From contig DNGN01000180.1 of the NCBI GenBank assembly GCA_003486225.1, forward strand, positions 19,699-27,226: a stretch of 7,528 bases of DNA, given 5' to 3'. This document shows, piece after piece, positions 1-5,360 of this stretch. Each line of letters opens with the position of its first letter. Position 1 is the first letter of the stretch. A program made the position numbers and the translations under genes. The notes under the pieces were generated by a model. It worked only from the letters and a program-made list of their open reading frames with translations. It was not told the DNA's origin and ran no database searches. The DNA comes from Chloroflexota bacterium (GTDB taxonomy: Bacteria; Chloroflexota; Anaerolineae; Anaerolineales; UBA11579).

Positions 1-85
1 TCAAGCTTATTCAACTCGGGTGCAGGAAAAATTGATCGTTGAAAATTTTTTTACCTTCTCGCTGGATTGAGAATTCCGGCCCCAG

Positions 86-433
86 TCACTCCGCCTGGAT
101 CAGTTCGACCAACTGCCCATCCGGATCCCTCAGATATGCAGAATAACCCCAATAATATTCTTTGCCAGCGACTTCAATGCTTAATCCGGCCGCAGTCAAT
201 TGAGCACAGGCTGCATCCACATCGGGCACCGAAAAGGCCAGGTGGTTTTCCGGCGGCAATTCCCCCTCTCCAGGAGTATAGCTGCGGTGGAAAAAGAGCT
301 TGGTCTCGCCCAGCATAAAGATGGCCATCCCTTCAGACCGCACTGCCGGCTCAACAGCCAACACCTTTTGATAAAACTGGATTATCTCATCCAAATTTTC
401 TGTAAATCGGGCGATCTCAACGAACTTATTCAT
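86..433 (-). CDS. VOC-family (glyoxalase/bleomycin-resistance fold) protein
   Basis: This encodes a 115-residue cytoplasmic protein with the layout of a single-domain VOC (vicinal oxygen chelate) protein. The N-terminal half holds a strand and helix with 'LDEIIQFYQKVL' (residues 14-25). The second half begins with 'NHLAFSVPDVDAAC' (63-76) and ends in 'YLRDPDGQLVELIQ' (100-113), the typical closing motif. H64 and E110 sit where the family usually places metal ligands, and E6 is a possible third. The family includes lyases, dioxygenases and antibiotic-binding proteins, so the substrate cannot be named. I chose the ATG at 433 because AAGGA lies 8 bases upstream and family homology starts there. 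The frame stays open 15 codons further upstream, but that part lies inside the acetyltransferase gene. The start overlaps the stop of the upstream acetyltransferase by 8 bases, so the two are probably translated from one message. The fold is secure; the function is not. Confidence 0.88.
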   Translation of the reverse strand: MNKFVEIARFTENLDEIIQFYQKVLAVEPAVRSEGMAIFMLGETKLFFHRSYTPGEGELPPENHLAFSVPDVDAACAQLTAAGLSIEVAGKEYYWGYSAYLRDPDGQLVELIQAE

Positions 434-1196
434 CTTGCTTGTCCTTGACGGCGTAATAATATTGGTAGAGCTGGGCAAAACCCAGTCGGCTGTATAAGTT
501 CAATGCCGGGAGATTGTCATCCATGACTTGTAGATAGACCCCACCTGCCCCTTGCTCCAAGCCCCATTGGGCCAGGGCATGCATCACTGCAGTCGAAAAC
601 CCCTTGCGCCGGAGGGGCGGCGAGGTAACCACACAGAAAACGCCTAACCAACCGCGCTCTACCACACCCAACCCGACCGCAGCTGGTTTCCCATCCCATT
701 CCAGCCAGGTGAACCTTGCTGCCGGACCGATCCTGGTTAAAATACCGCGCACGATCGGCAAACTTTCCGGCTCGTAGCCGGAGGCTGACGTATACAGTTC
801 GAACCAGTCATCGGTCAGATCGGGGGATGCCGTCACGCGGGCCTCAGACTGGGATGTGTGGGACAGCAGTTGAGCGGTCGGCTGGACCTGGACCGCGGTT
901 TGGGCATAGAAGGTATAGCCCCGCTCGGCCAGAAGTTGAGGCAGTTCGGCTGGCAAGGCGGCTGGGCAGAGCTGGAAACACGGTGGAGACGACCGGCGCA
1001 AATAAAATTCCTCTGCAATTTCCAGGCTTTTATGGATAGAATTCAGCGCGGGTAAGCCGTTCGGCCAAACCGAATTCACACGCCGGCTTTTGCCGCCAGT
1101 ATATCTTAAGCGCCACCCTCCCAGGTGCTGTTCAATTTTCGGCCGCCAGGCATTGGCAGCCAGTTCCTCAATCATGCGGATTTGGGGTATATCCAT
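426..1196 (-). CDS. GNAT-family N-acetyltransferase
   Basis: This 256-residue protein carries a C-terminal GNAT acetyltransferase domain (about residues 120-250). The acetyl-CoA pyrophosphate-binding loop is visible as 'RRKGFS' (196-201), preceded by the strand 'LGVFCVVTSPPL' (184-195). The domain ends with the familiar 'DNLPALNLYSRLGF' (227-240). The N-terminal part contains 'LGGWRLRYTGG' (25-35) and 'NSVWP' (41-45), a pattern I associate with one subgroup of two-part GNAT proteins whose substrates are mostly unknown. Such enzymes move acetyl from acetyl-CoA to an amine; which amine cannot be told from the sequence. The ATG at 1196 is preceded by GAGGA at 12 bases and AAGG at only 2 bases, so the ribosome binding site is imperfect. 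A second ATG at 1175 has no better site. The gene runs into the VOC gene with an 8-base overlap and appears to be the first gene of the pair. The region is GC-rich: one hand-counted 60-base stretch (601-660) has 39 G or C. Confidence 0.9.
   Translation of the reverse strand: MDIPQIRMIEELAANAWRPKIEQHLGGWRLRYTGGKSRRVNSVWPNGLPALNSIHKSLEIAEEFYLRRSSPPCFQLCPAALPAELPQLLAERGYTFYAQTAVQVQPTAQLLSHTSQSEARVTASPDLTDDWFELYTSASGYEPESLPIVRGILTRIGPAARFTWLEWDGKPAAVGLGVVERGWLGVFCVVTSPPLRRKGFSTAVMHALAQWGLEQGAGGVYLQVMDDNLPALNLYSRLGFAQLYQYYYAVKDKQDE
442..446 (-). promoter_or_regulatory. Ribosome binding site fixing the VOC gene start
   Basis: AAGGA on the minus strand lies 8 bases before the ATG at 433, inside the end of the acetyltransferase gene. 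It favours this start over upstream in-frame codons. Confidence 0.6.
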
Positions 1197-1202
1197 GACC
1201 TT

Positions 1203-1208
1203 ATTGTA
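1203..1208 (-). promoter_or_regulatory. Possible -10 element for the GNAT-VOC pair
   Basis: The minus strand reads TACAAT, five of six matches to the sigma-70 -10 consensus. No good -35 is visible; the best at a normal distance is TTTAAG (1226-1231), with three of six matches. If the element is real, transcription would begin at about 1196, on the start codon itself, giving a leaderless message. This is weak evidence, and the true promoter may lie further upstream. Confidence 0.22.
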
Positions 1209-1349
1209 TCCTCATTTTTGTACATCTTAAAAGCTCTCGAACAATCCGGATTAGCTATGCCACATTGTTAGCCAACCAGCCAGAGTCTTTTGTACTTATG
1301 GGGGATAGTCAAAAATGATTGGTTATGTAAATATAGCCCCAATAAGCCA

Positions 1350-1355
1350 TATAAT
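1350..1355 (+). promoter_or_regulatory. Candidate -10 element of the DUF3048 lipoprotein gene
   Basis: A perfect TATAAT lies 41 bases before the start codon. The -35 region is poor (TGTAAA at 1326-1331, 18-base spacer, three of six matches) and there is no extended -10 TG. The region is AT-rich, so chance occurrence is possible. Confidence 0.4.
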
Positions 1356-1381
1356 AATAGTGATAGGTATCCTGGACGATT

Positions 1382-1388
1382 AGAAGGA
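1382..1388 (+). promoter_or_regulatory. Ribosome binding site of the DUF3048 lipoprotein gene
   Basis: AGAAGGA is followed by 8 bases and then the ATG at 1397. This supports the chosen start, which also places a signal peptide at the extreme N-terminus. Confidence 0.65.
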
Positions 1389-1396
1389 ATATTTAA

Positions 1397-2959
1397 ATGC
1401 GCATTAAAAATATAAGAATTACCCGGGTTTTGTTGTGGGTGTTGATGCTCGCAATCTCTGGCTGCACTATGCAAGACACCCAGCCTTTGGGACCCGCCAA
1501 GAACAGCATTCAAGAAGATTTCTCAAGCTCAAACACGCAAAGTGGTGTAAGTGTTGAGAGCAAGCAAGCCCAGTTCACACCCACCCCAAAGACCGACATG
1601 ATCTCAAATCCAGCCCTTGGTTCAATTGGCAACCTGGTCTGGGAAGATCTGAATAGCAATGGATTGCAAGAGGATAATGAACCCGGGGTTGCAGAGGTTC
1701 TTGTCAACCTGCTATCTGGTGAAGGCAAAGTGATCCAGACGACGCTGACTGACCGGGCAGGTGAATTTTCCTTTGGTAACCTGAGCGCCGGAGAATATGC
1801 ACTGGAATTCAATTACCCGGCCACGCTCTTCTCGCCCCAGCATGCAGGCAGCGATCAGGCGAAGGATAGCAACGCAGATTCCCAAGGGCGTACAGGTATG
1901 TTCTACCTGGAGGCCGGCGAACAGCGCTCCGACCTGGATGCCGGGCTGGTCTACCCCGGGCATGCGGCTGTCTGCCCGCTGACTGGTTTGCCCACGGATG
2001 CCTCGCTGTTGGAAAACCGCCCGATTTTCATTTCAATCTCTCACTTCCCGGCCTGGGCTACACGTCCTGCAACCGGACTGAATTCAGCCCCTGTCGTCTT
2101 TGAAACGCTGATCGATGAAGGGCAAACCCGCATGCAGGCTCTGTTTTACTGCGGATATCCGGCCCAGGCGGTTGGCGGGGAGCAGACCAGTAAATTTGAT
2201 ATCCGCGGTGTGCGGTCTGGACGAGTTTTTTATTCAGAGCTAGCCCAATTATTTGGGGCCGGCCTGATCTTCGGTGGAGCTTCGGCGGAGGTTTACAAGG
2301 AAATCGCCGCCTTCCAATGCGGCGTTGTGGATAACACTGAAAACCCCCAAAATATCGGGGATGCCGGGCTGAACATTGAAAGCCTGCAAGCTATTGCTGC
2401 GAAATGTAAACATTCACGCGGGAATACCGAGTTGGATATCTGGCATTTTGGACCGCCTTCAGCAGATGGGGAGCCGGCCGGAAAATTCCTGATGCACTAT
2501 AACCACCTTAACCAGACCCGCTGGGAATATGATCCTTCGGCAGGAGGGTACCTTCGCTACCAGAATGATCCTGAAGCACCAAACGACTTTTCATTGAGCA
2601 CGGACAAATTGACCGGTGATGCAATTGTGCGCCAAAATGTACTCTTACTTGAAGTCCCACACGAGGTTCTTAACCGCTCGGGAACAATCATCAGCTTTGA
2701 TCTGACAGATGAGCGCGGGTATGCCTGGCTGCTGCGCGATGGCATCATCTCCAAGGTTTGCTGGAGCGCTGTTTTTGATGACTATGCCACACCATCTAAC
2801 CGCTACCGCCCGTTCTTGCTGTATGATTGTGCCTCTAAGGAAAGCGTTAATTTTGCGACTGGCAGTACCTGGATCAATGTGGTTGATCCTTCATTCTGGC
2901 TTGAACAAAATGGAGAGTACCTGACCGCCAAGCAGCCCTTTTTGGGCTATGGTCCCTGA
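1397..2959 (+). CDS. Lipoprotein with SdrD B-like domain and YerB-type DUF3048 region
   Basis: This is a 520-residue predicted surface lipoprotein. Residues 1-22 form a signal peptide (RIKNIR positive start, hydrophobic core 11-20) ending in the lipobox ISGC, with C23 as the lipidated residue. A Ser/Thr/Gln-rich linker follows to about residue 72. Residues 75-184 resemble an SdrD B-like (Cna-B-type) domain: 'IGNLVWEDLNSNGLQ' (77-91) with the Asp/Asn-rich calcium-type loop, 'GEFSFGNLSAGEY' (122-134), and the closing 'DLDAGL' (179-184). From about 193 to the end it matches the two-part DUF3048 family known from Bacillus YerB: 'CPLTGLP' (193-199), 'NRPIFISI' (207-214), 'DEGQTRMQALF' (240-250), 'VRSGRVFYSELA' (272-283), 'GGASAEVY' (293-300), then a C-terminal part ending in 'GSTWINVVDP'. 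The role of DUF3048 is not established. The lipid anchor and the domain order suggest that the SdrD-like domain acts as a spacer or stalk holding the DUF3048 region outside the membrane; that is inference. The gene stands alone, with its own ribosome binding site and a terminator 27 bases after the stop. Confidence 0.9.
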   Translation: MRIKNIRITRVLLWVLMLAISGCTMQDTQPLGPAKNSIQEDFSSSNTQSGVSVESKQAQFTPTPKTDMISNPALGSIGNLVWEDLNSNGLQEDNEPGVAEVLVNLLSGEGKVIQTTLTDRAGEFSFGNLSAGEYALEFNYPATLFSPQHAGSDQAKDSNADSQGRTGMFYLEAGEQRSDLDAGLVYPGHAAVCPLTGLPTDASLLENRPIFISISHFPAWATRPATGLNSAPVVFETLIDEGQTRMQALFYCGYPAQAVGGEQTSKFDIRGVRSGRVFYSELAQLFGAGLIFGGASAEVYKEIAAFQCGVVDNTENPQNIGDAGLNIESLQAIAAKCKHSRGNTELDIWHFGPPSADGEPAGKFLMHYNHLNQTRWEYDPSAGGYLRYQNDPEAPNDFSLSTDKLTGDAIVRQNVLLLEVPHEVLNRSGTIISFDLTDERGYAWLLRDGIISKVCWSAVFDDYATPSNRYRPFLLYDCASKESVNFATGSTWINVVDPSFWLEQNGEYLTAKQPFLGYGP

Positions 2960-2986
2960 GTTACTCATTTTACGGAATAGGGTAAC

Positions 2987-3016
2987 AAAAATCGGGAACC
3001 ATGGTTCCCGATTTTT
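2987..3016. terminator. Bidirectional intrinsic terminator (perfect 30-base palindrome)
   Basis: The left arm AAAAATCGGGAACC (2987-3000) and the right arm GGTTCCCGATTTTT (3003-3016) are exact reverse complements around a two-base AT centre. The GC-rich stem core is bordered by an A run on the left and a T run on the right, so it can act as a Rho-independent terminator in both directions. It lies between the convergent ends of the DUF3048 lipoprotein gene (stop at 2959) and the GrdB-like gene (stop at 3045). Confidence 0.9.
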
Positions 3017-3044
3017 AAGTTTTTCAGCCGGAAATTGCCAGCCT

Positions 3045-3878
3045 TCAGCTGGAAGCCAATTCGCTCAGGTAAATAATCCCCGTCGGGGAATGTACTTCCA
3101 ACAGATCTAGGGTAGCTTTCAAAATGCGGCGCTGCTGAGCTTTGTCACCCGGCATCCCGATAGGGCATCCAGCGGGGAGGTAGGTGGCTGTCAGTCTGGG
3201 CGGAGCCGACATGTAAGCCATGTCCGCGTCCCAGGTTGTCATCGTAGCGGCGATATTGTTCACCTCTAAAGCACGGGCGATCAATCCAGCTGTCTGGATG
3301 CACAGTTGATCCGCGGGGATAATCATAGCTGCCTGCACCTGATACTCTTTGGCTACTTTTAAAATGTTTGGGATCAATTCTTTTACTACCCTGATCGCAT
3401 GCGGCTGCACACCGCATAAGGTGATAAAAATTGGTGCCAGACTCCCGATATATTTTTCTTCCACCAATGATCGCAAATGCTCCAAAGGCAGCAGAACCTC
3501 GGGGTCTTTTTCAACATACGCCTGATTAACCCCAGGGTGCCCAAAGACCATTGACTCCAGTGGGACCGCGCTGGGTACTATCCTGATCGTATAATCTCCA
3601 AGCGGATTGTCGCAATTGAATGGTCTCTGAACTGCCGGATAATAAGCCCCAGCCGTAGAAATCAGCAGCACACGGCTATGCGCCAAGTCTACCCCCTTAG
3701 ATGCGGGGGCTAAGTAATTGGTTGGATAAGTATAAAGGGACCAATCTGCTATCCCTGTTTTCTCAAAATGTGAAAGCCATCCAGACTGGAAATCGCGCAG
3801 CCATTCTAAAGGCCGTTCGAGAATTTCCATATCGGTTGCACTGCGAAATGATCCTGTATTGGGGACATGAATGTTCAT
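3045..3878 (-). CDS. GrdB-related protein without selenocysteine
   Basis: This 277-residue protein resembles the glycine/sarcosine/betaine reductase selenoprotein B (GrdB) and D-proline reductase-related family. Family-like stretches in order are 'RVLLISTAGAYY' (69-80, first Rossmann-like strand and loop), 'GDYTIRIVPS' (94-103), 'LLPLEHLRSLVEEKYIGSLA' (129-148), 'AAMIIPADQLC' (183-193), and a C-terminal 'CPIGMPGDKAQQRRIL'. In true GrdB the active-site selenocysteine lies in the segment equivalent to 187-193. By my hand alignment that position is D190, and only C193 is a nearby thiol, so classic reductase chemistry is doubtful. No GrdA, GrdC, GrdE or selenocysteine machinery is nearby. The frame stays open upstream to a TTG at 4019. 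I prefer the ATG at 3878 because homology starts just after it, AAGGA lies 13 bases upstream, and a TATAAT lies between the two starts. The gene converges on the shared terminator. The family is fairly sure; the function is unknown. Confidence 0.82.
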   Translation of the reverse strand: MNIHVPNTGSFRSATDMEILERPLEWLRDFQSGWLSHFEKTGIADWSLYTYPTNYLAPASKGVDLAHSRVLLISTAGAYYPAVQRPFNCDNPLGDYTIRIVPSAVPLESMVFGHPGVNQAYVEKDPEVLLPLEHLRSLVEEKYIGSLAPIFITLCGVQPHAIRVVKELIPNILKVAKEYQVQAAMIIPADQLCIQTAGLIARALEVNNIAATMTTWDADMAYMSAPPRLTATYLPAGCPIGMPGDKAQQRRILKATLDLLEVHSPTGIIYLSELASS

Positions 3879-3891
3879 TTCTGTTATGGAT

Positions 3892-3896
3892 TCCTT
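3892..3896 (-). promoter_or_regulatory. Possible ribosome binding site of the GrdB-like gene
   Basis: AAGGA on the minus strand lies 13 bases before the ATG at 3878. This is longer than the usual 5-9 bases, so the start remains somewhat uncertain. Confidence 0.4.
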
Positions 3897-3915
3897 ATTA
3901 TTAAGTTGTGACACT

Positions 3916-3921
3916 ATTATA
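3916..3921 (-). promoter_or_regulatory. Candidate -10 element of the GrdB-like gene
   Basis: The minus strand reads a perfect TATAAT 37 bases upstream of the ATG at 3878, predicting a transcript start near 3909 and a leader of about 30 bases. No strong -35 is visible. If real, it rules out translation from the more distant TTG at 4019. Confidence 0.42.
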
Positions 3922-4047
3922 TAAGGTTTCTCCTCAATCCCAGCTAACGTTTTTGTTGGGTAAAGAAATTGATAGAGGGCTATAAGTACTAAGATCAAAA
4001 GTTGGTTGGGTTCAAACAAAATCCCCTTTCAAAAATTCAAAATAGGT

Positions 4048-4053
4048 TACAAT
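4048..4053 (+). promoter_or_regulatory. Possible -10 element for the SGNH-MBOAT pair
   Basis: TACAAT (five of six consensus matches) lies 61 bases before the SGNH gene start in a 95-base AT-rich gap. No good -35 at 16-18 bases is visible, so this is tentative. Confidence 0.28.
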
Positions 4054-4080
4054 ATTTTTCTATTTCCCGAAGTGGGAGAT

Positions 4081-4103
4081 ATGGTCTCAAAATGGATCTC
4101 AAA
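4081..4103 (+). repeat. Imperfect tandem repeat before the SGNH gene
   Basis: ATGGTCTCAAA (4081-4091) is followed directly by ATGGATCTCAAA (4092-4103), the same sequence with one inserted A. Both copies begin with an ATG that is out of frame with the gene at 4115. The first copy follows GGGAG at only 2 bases, and its frame ends after 32 codons inside the SGNH gene. Confidence 0.5.
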
Positions 4104-4114
4104 GTTAAAAAAAT

Positions 4115-5359
4115 ATGCGCCAAACCAAACAACTGATCCCAATTATATTCATCGTTTTTCTTGGATTTCTGGCAGTTAAAAATTTTCTCACTGAATTTCA
4201 GGCAAGCGAGATCAGCCCATTCAGCAATGCCTTGATCTCACTTCTGCAAAATTTGGCTGCTATTGGGCTATTTCTGCTGCTATTCTGGCATATTTTTAAA
4301 TCACACGAACCTGACACCACTTCTCTCAAAAACCCCGCTCGCACAGGATGGTTAAGTTTTTTCGTAATCAGCACAATTTGTATTCTAACTGTTATCATAG
4401 TAAACCCGCGCGGGCTATATGGGATCAGGATCTTTCCTCAATTGGCCAATGCTTTAAAGCAGGAAAAGATTCAATATTTCAACAATTTGGACTATGACCC
4501 AGAACTAATTATCTTGGGGTCTTCACGCTCTCTGACCATAGCACCAGCCTACATTAAAAATTCTCTGGGGCTAAGCACTTATAATTTTGGCTTCAGCGGT
4601 GTCAGACCAAGCGAACTTTCTCTGCTCGGGGACTTAATCTTTGCTGATCAAAAAAAAGAACTGCCACATGTAATATTGTTCGAAATCTCCCCCGCGAATA
4701 TAACAGGCACCGAAGGTATTAATTTTGCAGAGATTCCGATCGAGTTCTTGCCCTACATGTCTGCCCAAGATGCTGCCCATTTAATACTTGACCGCTACCT
4801 TGAGTTGTTTAATATGCATCAATTTAGTGAAGCCGTCTATGTACTGCAATACATCGGTGGGAAGCCTCCCCAGACCTATTGGGAGGTACAGCCGGACGGT
4901 TATAGCCGTTTCTTCCCCCCTGACACACTCTCACAAGCACTGGAGCGTCAATTAAAAGAACGACAGAATATGGAGCCTTGCGAAGATTTTGACCCAGAAA
5001 GCGATGAAATTCTCCAAAAATTTGTCTCGTTGTCAGATGAAAAAAATACTTCAATAATATTTTATTACAGTCCGGTACACCCCACCTTCAAGCAAGAATA
5101 CATGGATATAAGCCCCAAATATGAATGGTGCAAAAAGATATTTTTTGATCTACTTATCGGGATTGATAACAAAAGCTCCTCAATTTTTTTTGTAGATCTG
5201 AGTGATCCAGCTACAGCCCAATTGGCAATTGATGGTTCAGGATTTTATGACGGTTTCCACATAACCCCCGCCAATGCTGAAAAACTGATTGACTACTTAG
5301 CCCCAACCATCCAGTTGGCGAACCAGGTTGCTGAAGCCAACCGGGAGAAGCAGCCCTAG
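4115..5359 (+). CDS. Membrane-anchored SGNH-hydrolase-like protein, partner of MBOAT
   Basis: This is a 414-residue protein with three predicted N-terminal membrane segments (about 7-25, 39-61 and 79-97) and a large, probably extracytoplasmic domain from about 100 onward. The domain has SGNH/GDSL-type landmarks: 'LIILGSSRSL' (131-140), with S137 as the likely nucleophile in a G-x-S block; 'YNFGFSGVRPSE' (156-167), with a block II-like glycine; and 'YDGFHITPANA' (378-388), with the D379-x-x-H382 acid-base pair. This resembles DltD, AlgJ/AlgX and PatB, which accept or transfer acyl groups delivered by an MBOAT channel protein. The next gene is such an MBOAT, starting one base after this stop, so the pair very likely works together in acylating an exported molecule. 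There is no clear Shine-Dalgarno sequence before the ATG at 4115. Parts of the gene are AT-rich: 4141-4200 has only 16 G or C in 60 by hand count. No signal-peptidase site is seen, so it should stay membrane-bound. The acceptor is unknown. Confidence 0.8.
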   Translation: MRQTKQLIPIIFIVFLGFLAVKNFLTEFQASEISPFSNALISLLQNLAAIGLFLLLFWHIFKSHEPDTTSLKNPARTGWLSFFVISTICILTVIIVNPRGLYGIRIFPQLANALKQEKIQYFNNLDYDPELIILGSSRSLTIAPAYIKNSLGLSTYNFGFSGVRPSELSLLGDLIFADQKKELPHVILFEISPANITGTEGINFAEIPIEFLPYMSAQDAAHLILDRYLELFNMHQFSEAVYVLQYIGGKPPQTYWEVQPDGYSRFFPPDTLSQALERQLKERQNMEPCEDFDPESDEILQKFVSLSDEKNTSIIFYYSPVHPTFKQEYMDISPKYEWCKKIFFDLLIGIDNKSSSIFFVDLSDPATAQLAIDGSGFYDGFHITPANAEKLIDYLAPTIQLANQVAEANREKQP

Positions 5360-5360
5360 T

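Larger units (their letters stand above)
1197..1396. other. Divergent intergenic region
   Basis: These 200 AT-rich bases lie between the divergently transcribed acetyltransferase and DUF3048 lipoprotein genes. They hold candidate -10 elements for both directions and the lipoprotein ribosome binding site. I see no convincing operator palindrome, small gene or structured RNA. Confidence 0.6.

Noticed and set aside
1..85. Possible terminator after the VOC gene in the A/T runs near 26-52
   Set aside because: The complementary segments are nearly all A and T with no GC stem, so I do not call a terminator; I see nothing else in this stretch.
716..1039. Plus-strand open frame opposite the acetyltransferase
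   Set aside because: It is Arg/Pro-rich low-complexity translation typical of antisense frames in GC-rich genes, with no ribosome site noted.
1510..1963. Minus-strand open frames opposite the lipoprotein gene
   Set aside because: They are antisense to a well-supported signal peptide and SdrD B-like domain and have no family features.
4081..4179. Short frame beginning at 4081 as a real small gene
   Set aside because: It is 32 codons, mostly overlaps the SGNH gene, and its translation has no recognisable feature; kept only as a possible leader in the findings.
5328..5360. Upstream TTG start for the MBOAT gene, overlapping the SGNH gene
   Set aside because: It adds 11 polar residues not typical of the family, while the ATG at 5361 gives a standard hydrophobic MBOAT N-terminus.
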